Part shown: piece by piece, positions 45,783 to 58,628 of the stretch
Layout of the letters: the number at the start of each line of letters is the position of its first letter
Numbering within the stretch: position 1 is the first letter of the stretch
Assembly (NCBI RefSeq): GCF_031085375.1
Contig: NZ_JAVCWF010000001.1
Location: 1,612,001 to 1,676,000, forward strand
Length of the DNA: 64,000 nt
Source of the DNA: Lactiplantibacillus brownii
GTDB lineage: Bacteria > Bacillota > Bacilli > Lactobacillales > Lactobacillaceae
Direction of reading: 5' to 3'
Made by a program: the position numbers and the translations under genes
Notes under the pieces: model-generated
Databases searched by the model: none
Told to the model about the DNA's origin: nothing
Seen by the model: only the letters and a program-made list of their open reading frames with translations

Positions 45783-46071
45783 CACCGAATAATTCCTTTC
45801 GGGCTTGTTGGTGATCAACGTAAGCCACTAATTCATCGTAGAATGCTGCATCCACTTTAACGCCAAAAGCCTTATCAAAAGTCTTCTGTTGTTTAGCTTT
45901 TTCAGCAACCGCGACATCTAGTGTAATATAAGCCCCACGACCCGGCTTTTTACCGGTCGGATCAACGGAAACTTCATCCTGCTTGTTTTTAACTACACGT
46001 ACGAGTTCTTTCTTGGGATGCATTTCACCCGTTACAATATCTTTACGTAACGGCACTTTTCTTTTTTTCAA
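45772..46071 (-). CDS. ylxR: YlxR family RNA-binding protein (RnpM type)
   Basis: Basic 99-residue protein of the DUF448/YlxR family. It has the N-terminal KVPLRKDIVTGEMHPKKELV strand region and the GKKPGRGAYI motif, part of the expected nucleic-acid-binding surface. In B. subtilis a YlxR protein was reported to modulate RNase P; carrying this over is inference. The ATG at 46071 lies 18 bases behind nusA, with GGAGG upstream. The 3' end overlaps the next gene. Confidence 0.92.
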   Translation of the reverse strand: MKKRKVPLRKDIVTGEMHPKKELVRVVKNKQDEVSVDPTGKKPGRGAYITLDVAVAEKAKQQKTFDKAFGVKVDAAFYDELVAYVDHQQARKELFGDDA

Positions 46072-46089
46072 CGCCCAGACCTCCTCTAG

Positions 46090-47322
46090 TTACTCATCAT
46101 CACTTGCTGAGGCTTCGCTATCATTGGCTGATGCTTCACCATCGTCCGCAACTTCATCGTCGGTCGCAGAGGTTGGTTCGGCTGCCGCAGCGCTCGTCTC
46201 AGTTGGTGCATCCGAGCTATCCTCAGTTTCTGTCTCAGGGGCTGTTTCAGCCTCAGCGACATCCGCTGGGTTCTCATCCATTATATCAGAAGCTTCCGTT
46301 TCCGATTTAATATCGATCTTAAAGCCGGTTAATTTTGCAGCCAAACGGGCATTTTGACCACGTTTACCGATTGCTAATGATAATTGGTAATCAGGGACAA
46401 CGACGGTACAGCCCCGTTCATTCTCAGGATCAAAAATGACGTCTAAGACTTCGGCTGGATTCAACGCATTGGCAATAAAGACCGCAGTATCGTCAGTCCA
46501 TTCCACAATATCCATATTTTCGCCGTGTAACTCATTGACGATGGTCTGGACCCGTTGACCTTTAGGCCCAACACAAGTCCCGACTGGATCAACGTTAGGG
46601 TTGTTAGAACGAACCGCTACCTTAGCACGATCGCCAGCTTCACGCGCAATTGAAACAATTTCAACGATTCCATCAAAAATTTCTGGAACCTCTTGTTCAA
46701 ATAAACGCTTCAACAAGTCTGGCGCGGTCCGTGAAACGAACACTTGTGGGCCCTTGGTCGCATTTTCAACCTTAGAGACATACACCTTGATCTTGTCATG
46801 AATCCGGTAAGTTTCACCAGGTAATTGATCAGAACGACCCATCACGGCTTCCACTTTGCCTAAACTCACATACACAAAACGATTATCTTGACGTTCAACT
46901 TCACCCGTCACGATTTCATTTTCGTATTGACTATATTCGTCAAAGATAATGCCACGTTCGGCTTCGCGCACCCGCTGCATAATGACTTGTTTAGCGGTTT
47001 GAGCCGCAATCCGACCGAAATCCTTTGGCGTGACTTCAAATCGAATCTCATCACCAATTTCATAAGCACGGTTAATGGCTAAAGCATCTTGAAGGCTAAC
47101 TTCTAGACGCGAATCAAACACATCTTCGACAACTTCCTTAACGGCATAAACATGAATATTACCCTTAACTTGGTCAAAGTCAACTTCAACGTTTTGAGCT
47201 TGACCATAGTTACGTTTATAAGCAGAAACCAAAGCTGCTTCCAAGGCATCGATAACAACTTCTTTTTTGATGCCTTTTTCTGTTTCAAGGGTGTCTAACG
47301 CCCCTAATAATTCCTTACTCAT
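46090..47322 (-). CDS. nusA: Transcription termination/antitermination factor NusA
   Basis: NusA binds RNA polymerase and modulates pausing, termination and antitermination. The 410 residues include the N-terminal polymerase-binding domain (1-about 125), S1 (about 135-200, with GEVERQDNRFVYVSLG) and tandem KH domains (about 200-345, with GTCVGPKGQRVQTI and LAIGKRGQNARLAAKL). An acidic Glu/Ala/Ser/Thr tail follows (after about 350) that is longer than in B. subtilis NusA. It follows rimP by 15 bases. A terminator-like structure in the operon leader may allow it to control its own level. Confidence 0.97.
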   Translation of the reverse strand: MSKELLGALDTLETEKGIKKEVVIDALEAALVSAYKRNYGQAQNVEVDFDQVKGNIHVYAVKEVVEDVFDSRLEVSLQDALAINRAYEIGDEIRFEVTPKDFGRIAAQTAKQVIMQRVREAERGIIFDEYSQYENEIVTGEVERQDNRFVYVSLGKVEAVMGRSDQLPGETYRIHDKIKVYVSKVENATKGPQVFVSRTAPDLLKRLFEQEVPEIFDGIVEIVSIAREAGDRAKVAVRSNNPNVDPVGTCVGPKGQRVQTIVNELHGENMDIVEWTDDTAVFIANALNPAEVLDVIFDPENERGCTVVVPDYQLSLAIGKRGQNARLAAKLTGFKIDIKSETEASDIMDENPADVAEAETAPETETEDSSDAPTETSAAAAEPTSATDDEVADDGEASANDSEASASDDE

Positions 47323-47337
47323 GTGTAAGCTCCTTTA

Positions 47338-47814
47338 CTAAAACTTAACTGCCAACCGCGCTTGTGAAATCTGCTGCCGGTCGATTGTAATGGTTTTGTG
47401 CCGCGTTTTATCTAAGTAATTAATCGTTAAAGTTTCGGGAGTGACCGCGGCTAAGTCGCCCTCAAAGACCTTTTTACCCTCAGTTTTTTGATACAAGCCA
47501 ACGTGAATGTACTTGCCAATAGCTTGTTGATAATCAGCTTCCTTTTTAAGTGGTCGCTCAGCACCTGGCGAAGAAACCTCTAAAAAGTAAGCTTGTGGAA
47601 TTGGATCAGGATCCATTCCATCTAATTTTTCACTCAATTCATCGCTAACCATGGCACATTCTTCAATGTTAATGCCCCCTGGCTTATCGATATAGAGTCG
47701 TAAGTACCAGCTCTGACCCTCACGCACAAATTCAACATCAACTAATTCAAACTGGTGGGCCGCCACAATGGCTTGTGCCAACGGCTGAATGGTCTCAACA
47801 ACATTATTGCTCAC
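47338..47814 (-). CDS. rimP: Ribosome maturation factor RimP
   Basis: RimP assists 30S subunit assembly. Translation starts at GTG 47814 (product [12 protein letters not shown]...), because AGGAGG lies 7 bases upstream; a longer frame from 47859 begins inside the leader hairpin and is rejected. The 158-residue protein has the expected length, with the [20 protein letters not shown] strand pair and the [20 protein letters not shown] block (in parts) characteristic of the family. First gene of the operon, 15 bases ahead of nusA. Confidence 0.95.
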   Translation of the reverse strand: MSNNVVETIQPLAQAIVAAHQFELVDVEFVREGQSWYLRLYIDKPGGINIEECAMVSDELSEKLDGMDPDPIPQAYFLEVSSPGAERPLKKEADYQQAIGKYIHVGLYQKTEGKKVFEGDLAAVTPETLTINYLDKTRHKTITIDRQQISQARLAVKF

Positions 47815-47840
47815 GTTTGCGCCTCCTATCCAGATTAGTC

Positions 47841-47881
47841 CAATAAAAAGAGTGAGCATCGCTGCTCACTCGTTAACGAGT
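47841..47881 (-). promoter_or_regulatory. Leader terminator with overlapping anti-terminator palindrome (rimP-nusA attenuator candidate)
   Basis: Downstream of the operon promoter the minus transcript has a perfect 9-bp hairpin GAGTGAGCA / TGCTCACTC with a 4-base loop, then TTTTTATT. Just upstream, ACTCGTTAACGAGT (47881..47868) is a perfect palindrome whose 3' half shares GAGT with the terminator stem, so the two folds compete. It may also end polC transcription. Attenuation is inference. Confidence 0.6.
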
Positions 47882-47897
47882 TTTAAATTACACTCAT

Positions 47898-47926
47898 ATA
47901 TTATCATAATTATGCGTAATCCGCAA
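47898..47926 (-). promoter_or_regulatory. Promoter of the rimP-nusA-infB operon
   Basis: TTGCGG (47926..47921), 17-base spacer, TAATAT (47903..47898) with TGA before the -10, on the minus strand. It lies between the polC stop and the leader hairpin. Confidence 0.7.
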
Positions 47927-47950
47927 CACTAAGCGACTTTCACGCGCTTT

Positions 47951-50900
47951 TTAAAATAAAGAAAGTTGGTTTTCGTCAGGTAATCCTTCCAAAACCCCAT
48001 TCGTTGTCATAAAATCAATCAACGTTTTCGAAACTTTCCCACGTTTTGACAAGTCTTCCTTAGAAAGAAACGGCTTATCCGCACGCGCCGCCACGATCTG
48101 CTTGGCAACGTTCAAACCTAAACCAGGAATAGCTCGGAATGGTGCAATCAACGTTTTGCCATCGATCAACCAGTCCGCCGCATCCGATTTATCTAAGTCA
48201 ACCATTGAAAAATTAAAGCCACGTTCCAACATTTCATTGGCCAGTTCCAAGACCGTCAACAAATTCTTTTCCTTAGTTGACGCATCCATCCCTTTATCAG
48301 TAATGGCTTTCATCGATGCTTTGACCGCTTCTTTACCATGGGCCATCGCAACCAAGTCAAAGTCATCCGCCCGCACCGAGAAGTACGCGGTGTAATAAAT
48401 CATTGGGAAATAAACTTTGAAGTAAGCCACCCGCAGCGCCATTAAAATATAAGCCGCCGCATGGGCCCGCGGGAACATGTACTTAATTTTCAAACAAGAC
48501 TCAATATACCAATCCGGCACATTCGAATCTTTCATGGCCTGTTGCCAATCATCCGGAATCCCACGGCCTTTACGGACATGTTCCATAATTTGGAATGACA
48601 TATCCGATTCCATGCCGTAGTGAATCAAGTCGGTCATGATGTTATCCCGACAACCGATAACTTCAGCTAAGGTAACCGTACCATCCTTGATCAATTCTTC
48701 CGCATTACCCAGCCAAACGTCGGTTCCATGTGACAGCCCAGAAATTTGAAGGAGTTCGTTAAAGGTCGACGGATGGGTTTCTTCCAACATACCGCGCACA
48801 AAACGCGTCCCAAATTCGGGTATCCCTAGCGTCCCAGTCTTAGAAAAAATTTGATCTTCAGTCACACCTAAAACATCAGGGCTAGAAAAAATCTTCATGA
48901 CGTTGGGATCAACTGGTGGAATACTTTCTGGCTTGATGCCGGATAAATCTTGCAACATCCGAATCATCGTTGGATCATCATGTCCCAAAATATCAATTTT
49001 CAAAATATTATCATGGATCGAATGGAAATCAAAATGGGTCGTTTGCCAAGCCGCGGTCTGGTCATCAGCGGGATATTGCACGGGCGTAAAGTCGTAAATA
49101 TCCATGTAATCAGGTACAACGATAATCCCCGCCGGATGTTGCCCGGTAGAGCGCTTGACCCCCGTGATACCCTTGGCTAACCGATCGACTTCCGCCGTGC
49201 GTAACGTTTGATTTGTGTCCCGTTCATAGGCTTTGGCATAGCCATAACCCGTTTTATCCGCGACCGTCCCAATTGTCCCGGCCCGGTAAACGTTCTTCTC
49301 TCCGAACAAGACTTTCGTATAATTATGGGCAATCGGCTGATAGTCACCAGAGAAGTTCAAATCAATATCGGGCACTTTGTTACCATAGAAACCCAAGAAA
49401 GTTTCAAACGGAATGTTATGACCATCGCGCACCATATTTGTGCCACATTTTGGACAATCTTTCGGTGGCAGATCATAACCTGAACCATATTCATTGTTCG
49501 TATAAAAATGCGAATATTGACAATTTGGACAGCGGTAATGTGGTGGCATCGGATTAACTTCCGTGATCCCTGACAAGGTCGCCACTAAACTAGACCCGAC
49601 GGACCCCCGTGACCCAACCAAATAACCATCCTTGTTACTCTTAAAAACTAAGCGTTGGGCAATCAAATAAATGACTGAGAACCCGTTCCCAATAATACTC
49701 TTTAACTCCTTATCCACGCGCTTTTGGACAATTTCCGGTAAGGGATCTCCATACCAAGCATGCGCCCGATCCATCGTCAATTGCTTGATTTCGGCTTCGG
49801 CACCTTTCATCCGTGGTGTGTAGAGTTTATCTTTGACTGGCCGCACCACTTCAAAACTAGCAGCAATCTGCTGTGGCGTCTCCACAACGATCTCGTGGGC
49901 CACGTCATCGCCTAAAAAACTAAAGGCTTGTAACATTTCATCAGTCGTTCGGAAATGGACATCCGGCCGCTCCGTACGGTTCAACGGATTCGCGCCACCT
50001 TGTGAGTGAATCAAGATTTTCCGATAGATCTTATCTTCAGGATTTAAGTAATGCACATCCCCAGTCGCGGCGACGGGAATATTTAACTCATGACCCAAAT
50101 TGACCATATTTTTAATAATGTCTTCAAGATGATCGTTATCCGCGATCAACCCACTCTCAATCAAAGGCGCATAAGCAGCTTTCGGTTGGACTTCTAGAAA
50201 ATCATAATAAGTCGCCTTCTCACGCGCCTCAGCTTGACCTTTTTGCATCATTGACGTGAAAACTTCACCACGTGAACAAGCCGAGCCAACCAGAATACCA
50301 TCACGATATTTATTCAGAATACTGCGTGGAACTCGTGGAACTCGATAATAATAATCCACATTCGACATGGAAATAATCCGGAACAAGTTTTTCAAGCCGG
50401 CTTGGGTCTGGGCATACAAGGTCGCATGAAACGGCCGTGCCCGTCGATAAGCGGCATTCTCATTCATATGATCATTCAATTGGTCATGGAACTGAACCCC
50501 GTAGCGTTCTTCGGCATCTTTCAAGAAGAGATGATTTAAGTGCCCGGTCGATTCCGCATCATAGATTGCCCGGTGATGGTGTTCCAAACTAACATTGAAC
50601 TTTTTAGCTAACGTATTCAATGTAAATCGTTTAAGTTCCGGGTACAACCAGTGGGCTAATGTCAACGTATCCACAATTGGATTTTCGATTGGTCCCATGT
50701 TATGACGAGCATATCCCGTATTCATGAATCCCATATCAAAAGTAACGTTATGACCAACAACAATGGCGTCGCCGTAAAATTCACGGAAAAGTTTAAAGAC
50801 TTCTTCCTCGGATTTTGAGCCACGAACCATGTCATCAGTGATACTCGTCAAATTCGTCGTCGTTTCGGATAAATGGAACCCTGGGTCGATAAACTCTTCA

Positions 50901-52267
50901 AATTGATCGACAACGTTGCCTTTAACCATTTTGACGGCAGACAATTCGATGACCTTATCATAGATCGCCGATAAGCCGGTTGTTTCCGTATCAAAAATGA
51001 CATAAGTCGCTTCTTTAAGATCGACATGCGCATCATTGAAGGCGATCGGTTCACCATCATCGACCATGTTGGCTTCAACGCCATAAAGGACTTTGATCTT
51101 ATTTTTCTGTCCTGCCGCAAAAGCTTCTGGGAACGCCTGCGCGCCAGAATGATCTGTAATCGCAATCGCAGGTTGACCCCATTTGGCCGCTTGCGCCACG
51201 AAATCAGACACACTGTTCGTCGCATCCATCGTACTCATGTTGGAATGCAAGTGTAATTCGACCCGTTTACCATCCGCGGGCGCCTTGTCTTCACGCGATT
51301 GATGTGAGATTTCATTAATATCATAGGCATTGATCGTCAAATCACGCATGAAACTATCTTCTTGGACTGACCCCCGTGCTCGGACCCACATGCCTTGCTT
51401 AAGCGCCGCAAATTGGGCTTCATCGTCACTATTACGTGAGAACTTTTTGATGACCATCGAAGAACTATAATCAGTCACTTTCAGAATCAATAACTGTCGT
51501 TGTGAACGTAACGTCCGGACTTCCATGTCGAAAACGTACCCTTCGACAATCACTGAACGTTCTTCTTCCGTAATTTGAACCATTTGTTTAGCCGGTTCTT
51601 GCGGATTGATCTGTTTACCTAATTGAACAGGTCCATCAATCGGTGCGGGTGAATCTGCTTGTTGGGCGCGTTTCTCGTTAGCCTTTTTAATCGCAGCTTC
51701 GGCCTTTTGAGCTAACGCTTGATCAGACTTAGCTTTTTGGGCATGGAACGCTTTGATCTTTTCCTGGGATGCCGTCTCATCAATCAAGGTATGCACGGAA
51801 AATTTAGGAAAACCCAATTGTTGATAGGTTTCTTCAATAGGTCCGAGCGCTTGATTGGTCAAAAAGTTCTGAATCACTTCATTTTCAGCCAATAAAATGA
51901 CCCGGCCATCCTCGTAAGACGGCACATTGCTGTTGCAAAGTGATTGGACTAGTGGCGACTTGATGCCACTATTTTGAACGATCCATTCCCAATAATCAGC
52001 CAAGGCCCGCGGATCAACCTCGGTGTCAGCCGTTGTAATCTGTAAATTGATCTTAGCAATTTCGTGAAAGGCTATCTGGAGTTTATTTTGAAACGACATA
52101 AACTGTGAAAATGGTAAAACGTGTTGAAAATGTAAATGGAACTCCCAAACTTTTGAGGCTTGATGAACGGTCAGCTTTTCGATGGTCGCAGCTTGAAAAG
52201 TTTCATCCATCGGCATCTCGATCTGTTCGAGCAATTTCTCAAACATTTCCTGCTGATTTAAGCTCAC
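47951..52267 (-). CDS. polC: DNA polymerase III alpha subunit, PolC type
   Basis: Main replicative polymerase of low-GC Gram-positives, with built-in proofreading. The 1438 residues hold an N-terminal region, an OB domain (about 240-330), a PHP domain that is split ([14 protein letters not shown]... and AITDHSG), the inserted DEDD 3'-5' exonuclease ([12 protein letters not shown], about 420-590), and the polymerase core with GSRGSVGSS and the [12 protein letters not shown] palm motif. A zinc-finger-like CPNCQYSH...CPKCG and C-terminal HhH modules are also present. Starts at GTG 52267 behind AAGGAGG. It follows proS past a hairpin. Confidence 0.98.
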   Translation of the reverse strand: MSLNQQEMFEKLLEQIEMPMDETFQAATIEKLTVHQASKVWEFHLHFQHVLPFSQFMSFQNKLQIAFHEIAKINLQITTADTEVDPRALADYWEWIVQNSGIKSPLVQSLCNSNVPSYEDGRVILLAENEVIQNFLTNQALGPIEETYQQLGFPKFSVHTLIDETASQEKIKAFHAQKAKSDQALAQKAEAAIKKANEKRAQQADSPAPIDGPVQLGKQINPQEPAKQMVQITEEERSVIVEGYVFDMEVRTLRSQRQLLILKVTDYSSSMVIKKFSRNSDDEAQFAALKQGMWVRARGSVQEDSFMRDLTINAYDINEISHQSREDKAPADGKRVELHLHSNMSTMDATNSVSDFVAQAAKWGQPAIAITDHSGAQAFPEAFAAGQKNKIKVLYGVEANMVDDGEPIAFNDAHVDLKEATYVIFDTETTGLSAIYDKVIELSAVKMVKGNVVDQFEEFIDPGFHLSETTTNLTSITDDMVRGSKSEEEVFKLFREFYGDAIVVGHNVTFDMGFMNTGYARHNMGPIENPIVDTLTLAHWLYPELKRFTLNTLAKKFNVSLEHHHRAIYDAESTGHLNHLFLKDAEERYGVQFHDQLNDHMNENAAYRRARPFHATLYAQTQAGLKNLFRIISMSNVDYYYRVPRVPRSILNKYRDGILVGSACSRGEVFTSMMQKGQAEAREKATYYDFLEVQPKAAYAPLIESGLIADNDHLEDIIKNMVNLGHELNIPVAATGDVHYLNPEDKIYRKILIHSQGGANPLNRTERPDVHFRTTDEMLQAFSFLGDDVAHEIVVETPQQIAASFEVVRPVKDKLYTPRMKGAEAEIKQLTMDRAHAWYGDPLPEIVQKRVDKELKSIIGNGFSVIYLIAQRLVFKSNKDGYLVGSRGSVGSSLVATLSGITEVNPMPPHYRCPNCQYSHFYTNNEYGSGYDLPPKDCPKCGTNMVRDGHNIPFETFLGFYGNKVPDIDLNFSGDYQPIAHNYTKVLFGEKNVYRAGTIGTVADKTGYGYAKAYERDTNQTLRTAEVDRLAKGITGVKRSTGQHPAGIIVVPDYMDIYDFTPVQYPADDQTAAWQTTHFDFHSIHDNILKIDILGHDDPTMIRMLQDLSGIKPESIPPVDPNVMKIFSSPDVLGVTEDQIFSKTGTLGIPEFGTRFVRGMLEETHPSTFNELLQISGLSHGTDVWLGNAEELIKDGTVTLAEVIGCRDNIMTDLIHYGMESDMSFQIMEHVRKGRGIPDDWQQAMKDSNVPDWYIESCLKIKYMFPRAHAAAYILMALRVAYFKVYFPMIYYTAYFSVRADDFDLVAMAHGKEAVKASMKAITDKGMDASTKEKNLLTVLELANEMLERGFNFSMVDLDKSDAADWLIDGKTLIAPFRAIPGLGLNVAKQIVAARADKPFLSKEDLSKRGKVSKTLIDFMTTNGVLEGLPDENQLSLF

Positions 52268-52301
52268 GCGTGCTCCTCCTTAATGTTTTAAAAAACTAAC
52301 T

Positions 52302-52342
52302 AAAATCACCTAGTTTCTAGGTTGCCGAAACTAGGTGATTTT
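52302..52342 (-). terminator. Terminator-like hairpin between proS and polC
   Basis: Perfect 16-bp stem AAAATCACCTAGTTTC / GAAACTAGGTGATTTT with a 9-base loop and a T-rich tract (TTTTAGTTAGTTTTTT) on the minus strand. No promoter was found between it and polC, so readthrough is likely needed. Confidence 0.8.
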
Positions 52343-52407
52343 CTGCAGACACAATGAGTTAAGTGTACGCATTTTTTTATTAACTTGCAACGTTCAAGTC
52401 GCGTGAT

Positions 52408-54117
<1,710 letters not shown>

Positions 54118-54159
54118 CTAAAAATCTTCTCCTTATATGGTTCCAATTTAATCAAGTAT

Positions 54160-55437
54160 TTAAAAGAAATAGCGTTGAATATCATTCCAAGTGACTAAGA
54201 CCATTAATAACATTAATAAGCCAAAGCCAATCAGTGTGATCACACTCTCTGTTTCCACACGTAGTGGCTTGCCACGAATGCCTTCAACAATATTCAGTAA
54301 AATTTTTCCGCCGTCTAAAGCGGGAATCGGCAATAAGTTCACGATCCCAAGGTTAATCGACAACACTGCCAGTAAATAGATCACTTGACGAAGCCCCGAT
54401 TTAGCCGCCTGAGAGGTCGTGGCAAAAATTGCGACCGGGCCGCCTAAATCATTTAGGCTAAACCCATGCGTCACCATGCGCCCTAAGACTTGGAAAATCT
54501 GTTTCGTAATATTCCATGAACCCGTAAAACCATAAGCTAGTTTAGCACCCAGACTCGTATCCGTCGAGGTTGCCCACCGGACACCAATTTGACCGATGCG
54601 ATTACCAGAAATTGTTTTAGCGGCTGGCTTCACAGCAATCTGCCGCGTTTGACTACCCTGCTTGACCGTCAAATGAACCGTTTTATTGGGACTGTCTTGG
54701 ATCAATAGTGAAATTGACTGGGCACTCGTATTCTTTTTACCATTGACCGCCACAATCTCATCGCCAGCTTTAAGGCCGGCTTGACGTGCCACTGAATTAG
54801 CCGTAGTGTCCTGAACCTTGGTCGTGACCGTCGTGACCCCACCTTGCATAAAGGCCAGAATTGCAAAGGTCACAATCGCTAGCAAGAAGTTATTCATGGG
54901 ACCTGCAAAATTAGTCAACATCCGTTGCCAAAGCTTGGCAGACTGGAATTGGACATCCACCGGTGCAATTTGAACTTCAGTCCCATCACTTTCAACGATG
55001 GTCGCATCATGGTCCACACGGTAGTGCTTCAGTTCGCTCTCGTCGCCATTCTCATAGCCTTCGATCCAAAGTTCTTTCTCTAGATCCGTAGCGGTCACTG
55101 ATAATGGAATGCCATTGAAGAGCGTCGTTTTCTTGCTGGCATTGATTGAATGGACGAGGCCATCCTCACCAATTTGCAAGCTCACCGGCGTCCCTGGCTT
55201 CAGCTCTTCGTCTTCATCATCTGCCACACCCGCCATCCGGACATACCCACCAATGGGTAGTAACCGTAATGTATACGTCGTGGCATGCCGCCGAAATGCA
55301 ACGGCTTTAGGACCCATGCCGACTGAAAATTCCCGGACCAGTATCCCAGCGCGTTTTGCAAAGTAAAAGTGCCCGAATTCATGGACGATAACCAAAATAC
55401 CAAAAACGATGATGAACGTAATTATCGTAACTATCAA
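54160..55437 (-). CDS. rseP: Site-2 intramembrane zinc protease RseP
   Basis: S2P-family protease that cuts membrane-embedded anti-sigma factors and signal peptides. The 425-residue protein has HEFGH (19-23) in the first membrane helix, a PDZ domain in the middle (about 200-290, with ARQAGLKAGDEIVAVNGK) and the late LPIPALDGGK motif supplying the third zinc ligand. It starts at TTG 55437, with AGGA 8 bases upstream. It lies between cdsA (39 bases) and proS (42 bases). Confidence 0.95.
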   Translation of the reverse strand: MIVTIITFIIVFGILVIVHEFGHFYFAKRAGILVREFSVGMGPKAVAFRRHATTYTLRLLPIGGYVRMAGVADDEDEELKPGTPVSLQIGEDGLVHSINASKKTTLFNGIPLSVTATDLEKELWIEGYENGDESELKHYRVDHDATIVESDGTEVQIAPVDVQFQSAKLWQRMLTNFAGPMNNFLLAIVTFAILAFMQGGVTTVTTKVQDTTANSVARQAGLKAGDEIVAVNGKKNTSAQSISLLIQDSPNKTVHLTVKQGSQTRQIAVKPAAKTISGNRIGQIGVRWATSTDTSLGAKLAYGFTGSWNITKQIFQVLGRMVTHGFSLNDLGGPVAIFATTSQAAKSGLRQVIYLLAVLSINLGIVNLLPIPALDGGKILLNIVEGIRGKPLRVETESVITLIGFGLLMLLMVLVTWNDIQRYFF

Positions 55438-55476
55438 ATTAACGGTCCTTTCTTTCAGGTCTGAGGGTGACTAAGC

Positions 55477-56262
55477 TTAAAATAACCCGAATAGGTGCGC
55501 AATTGGAAAGACAAGTAGCATACTATCAAAGCGATCTAAAATTCCACCGTGTCCAGGTAAAATTTTGCCAGAATCTTTCACCCCATAGTACCGTTTCAAG
55601 GCTGATTCAACTAAATCACCAAATTGACCCACGACAGATAGCACAATCGTGATCAGCAACATACTTAACCAATTGTGATAACCCACTTGGAATCCAAGCG
55701 CGAAAGCTGTCGCAATAATGACGCCGATTAAGCTCCCGCCAATGCAGCCTTCCCACGTCTTATTAGGACTAATGGGGGTCACTTTATGGCGACCCAACTT
55801 ACGACCAACCATGTAAGCGCCACTATCCGTTGCCCACACAATAAACATCAAGTAAAGCAGCATTTCGACATTCACGCCACGTGCAGCAGTGAAATAGTTG
55901 AAGCCCATCCCAATATAGAAAATACCTAAAGTTAAGACACCGGCATCATCAAACGAAAAACGATTTCGTGACCAGACCGTATGCAACAACATCAAGATGA
56001 TTAAGAAGTAAACGACATAGCCCTTGTTAAGTTGGTCTGGCAAGCCGTTAAACCACTTGCTAGGCGCAATTTGAATCATGACCGCTAACATGCCGACAAT
56101 TGCTTCAAATGAGATCAGTAACTTTTTCCGCATGACTAATAATTCGCTCATGGCAATCGCACCAAGTAGCATGGCGACAATGTCAAGCGTAATCCCGCCA
56201 ATGAAAATGACGGGAATGAATAAAATCAGCGCAACGACCGCTGTGATGACCCGTTGTTTCAT
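55477..56262 (-). CDS. cdsA: Phosphatidate cytidylyltransferase
   Basis: CdsA makes CDP-diacylglycerol, the precursor of acidic phospholipids. The 261-residue membrane protein has about 7-8 hydrophobic segments, the SPNKTWEGCIGGS motif and the C-terminal CDP-alcohol signature around KDSGKILPGHGGILDRFDS. The ATG at 56262 follows AAGGAG. It lies 15 bases behind uppS; the two supply carrier lipid and phospholipid for the envelope. Confidence 0.96.
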   Translation of the reverse strand: MKQRVITAVVALILFIPVIFIGGITLDIVAMLLGAIAMSELLVMRKKLLISFEAIVGMLAVMIQIAPSKWFNGLPDQLNKGYVVYFLIILMLLHTVWSRNRFSFDDAGVLTLGIFYIGMGFNYFTAARGVNVEMLLYLMFIVWATDSGAYMVGRKLGRHKVTPISPNKTWEGCIGGSLIGVIIATAFALGFQVGYHNWLSMLLITIVLSVVGQFGDLVESALKRYYGVKDSGKILPGHGGILDRFDSMLLVFPIAHLFGLF

Positions 56263-56277
56263 ATCTAAAACTCCTTT

Positions 56278-57057
56278 TTATTTTTTTGCCGATAAGCCGC
56301 CAAAACGACGGTCACGACTCTGATAATCCGCAATGCACGCTTGGAGCGTTGCGGCAGTGAAATCTGGCCATTTAACCGCCGTGAATTCCAGTTCACTATA
56401 GGCAATTTGCCACAGCAAGAAGTTCGAGATCCGCTCTTCACCACTCGTACGAATCAACAGATCCGGATCATGGTATGGCGCTAGTGGCGCCGTCATCAAC
56501 GCGTCGTCAACTGTCTTTTCATTGATATCGGCGACTGCGAGCTGACCGTCCGCAACCTGTTGCGCAATCTGCTGAATTCCCGTGACAATTTCTGCCCGTG
56601 AGCCGTAATTAAGCGCAAAGTTCAACACCATGCCATCACAAGCTTGAGTATCCGCAATCGCGTCACGGACCGACTTTTGTGTGCTGACAGGCAGCTTGTC
56701 CGTGTACCCCATCACTTGAACGCGCACATTGTTTTTGATCAAGTCTGGCACAAAGGTATCGAAAAAGTTAACTGGCAGTTGCATGAGATAGTTGACCTCA
56801 TCGGTGGGCCGTTTCCAATTTTCCGTCGAAAAAGCGTATAAAGTCAGAACTTTCACACCAAGATCACTGGCCGCGATCGCGACTTTTTTGACCGTATTCA
56901 TGCCTTCTTTATGACCAGCAATCCGTGGTAAATGCCGTGCTTTCGCCCAGCGACCATTGCCATCCATGATAATCGCAATATGTGCAGGGATTCGTTTCGG
57001 ATCTAATTCTAAATCAGTTGTTTCCGCTGGATCTTTCTTATTTAAAAAAGCGAACAA
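56278..57057 (-). CDS. uppS: Isoprenyl transferase (undecaprenyl diphosphate synthase)
   Basis: UppS condenses isopentenyl diphosphate onto farnesyl diphosphate in cis to make the C55 carrier lipid for wall polymers. The 259 residues contain AIIMDGNGRWAKARHLPR with the catalytic Asp (D33), the LTLYAFSTENWKRP segment and the C-terminal LIRTSGEERISNFLLWQ motif. It starts at TTG 57057 with GGAGG 6 bases upstream. First gene of uppS-cdsA-rseP-proS-polC, behind an extended -10 promoter and the frr terminator. Confidence 0.97.
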   Translation of the reverse strand: MFAFLNKKDPAETTDLELDPKRIPAHIAIIMDGNGRWAKARHLPRIAGHKEGMNTVKKVAIAASDLGVKVLTLYAFSTENWKRPTDEVNYLMQLPVNFFDTFVPDLIKNNVRVQVMGYTDKLPVSTQKSVRDAIADTQACDGMVLNFALNYGSRAEIVTGIQQIAQQVADGQLAVADINEKTVDDALMTAPLAPYHDPDLLIRTSGEERISNFLLWQIAYSELEFTAVKWPDFTAATLQACIADYQSRDRRFGGLSAKK

Positions 57058-57090
57058 GTTGCACCTCCAAAAATAGCTTAACCAAGCACT

Positions 57091-57099
57091 ATTTTACCA
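57091..57099 (-). promoter_or_regulatory. Extended -10 promoter of the uppS operon
   Basis: TGG followed by TAAAAT (57096..57091) on the minus strand. The proper -35 position reads TAGTTT, weak. Confidence 0.5.
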
Positions 57100-57127
57100 A
57101 AAAAAACCACATTAAACTATTCGTCAA

Positions 57128-57157
57128 CAAAAAAAGGCTTGAATTTCTTCAAGCCTT
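57128..57157 (-). terminator. Terminator after frr
   Basis: Perfect 10-bp stem AAGGCTTGAA / TTCAAGCCTT with 4-base loop followed by T7 on the minus strand. Confidence 0.92.
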
Positions 57158-57176
57158 AATAAATTGTGGCACCTTA

Positions 57177-57740
57177 CTAGCCTTCAAGAATTTCTTTTTC
57201 CTTGTCAGCAACGATACCGTCAACTGATTTACCAGCCGCATCCGTAATCTTCTGCGTTTGGTCTTCTAGATCATGTAATTGGTCATCAGTGAAGTTACCA
57301 GCCTTGTTGCCCTTCTTCAAATCATCCATCGCGTCACGACGAACATTTCGAACGGCAACTTTAGCGCGTTCACCTTCAGCCTTAACATCTTTAGCCAATT
57401 CTTTACGACGTTCTTCCGTTAATTGTGGAATCACTAAACGAATCGCAGTCCCATCATTAGCTGGACTAATCCCAAGATCAGAAGCCAAAATAGCTTTTTC
57501 AATTTCTTTTAAAGCACTCTTGTCAAATGGGGTCACCATCAAAACCCGTGGTTCAGGAATCGTGATTGATGCCATTTGGTTCAATGGGGTTTGCGTCCCA
57601 TAATAATCTGCTGAAATCCGGTTTAACAATGAAGCGTTCGCCCGGCCAGCCCGAATATTCCCTAATTCACGTTGTAAGGCAATTTCTGCCTTCTTCATGT
57701 TTGCTTGTGCATCTTTTAAAATCGGTTCTGTAACTGCCAT
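57177..57740 (-). CDS. frr: Ribosome recycling factor
   Basis: RRF splits post-termination ribosomes together with EF-G. From ATG 57740 the product has 187 residues, the family norm. Motifs include [17 protein letters not shown] at the N-terminal helix, the [14 protein letters not shown] turn and the [19 protein letters not shown] block. GGGGGA precedes the ATG; a frame extending to 57785 overlaps pyrH and is rejected. It starts one base behind the pyrH stop, so the two are coupled. Confidence 0.97.
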   Translation of the reverse strand: MAVTEPILKDAQANMKKAEIALQRELGNIRAGRANASLLNRISADYYGTQTPLNQMASITIPEPRVLMVTPFDKSALKEIEKAILASDLGISPANDGTAIRLVIPQLTEERRKELAKDVKAEGERAKVAVRNVRRDAMDDLKKGNKAGNFTDDQLHDLEDQTQKITDAAGKSVDGIVADKEKEILEG

Positions 57741-57741
57741 G

Positions 57742-58506
<765 letters not shown>

Positions 58507-58518
58507 TTATTAATAACC

Positions 58519-58527
58519 ATTATAGCA
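58519..58527 (-). promoter_or_regulatory. Extended -10 promoter of pyrH-frr
   Basis: TGC followed by TATAAT (58524..58519) on the minus strand. Confidence 0.65.
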
Positions 58528-58563
58528 AAGCCGCAATAAGCCAGCTAAATCATCATTTTTTCG

Positions 58564-58608
58564 CAAAAAAAGGGAATCACCACAAAACAAAGTTTGTCGC
58601 AATCCCCA
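58564..58608 (-). terminator. Terminator after tsf
   Basis: GGGGATTGCGACAAAC / GTTTTGTGGTGATTCCC stem (with mismatches) followed by T7 on the minus strand. Confidence 0.85.
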
Positions 58609-58628
58609 ATTGGCTATCAAAGCGTTAA

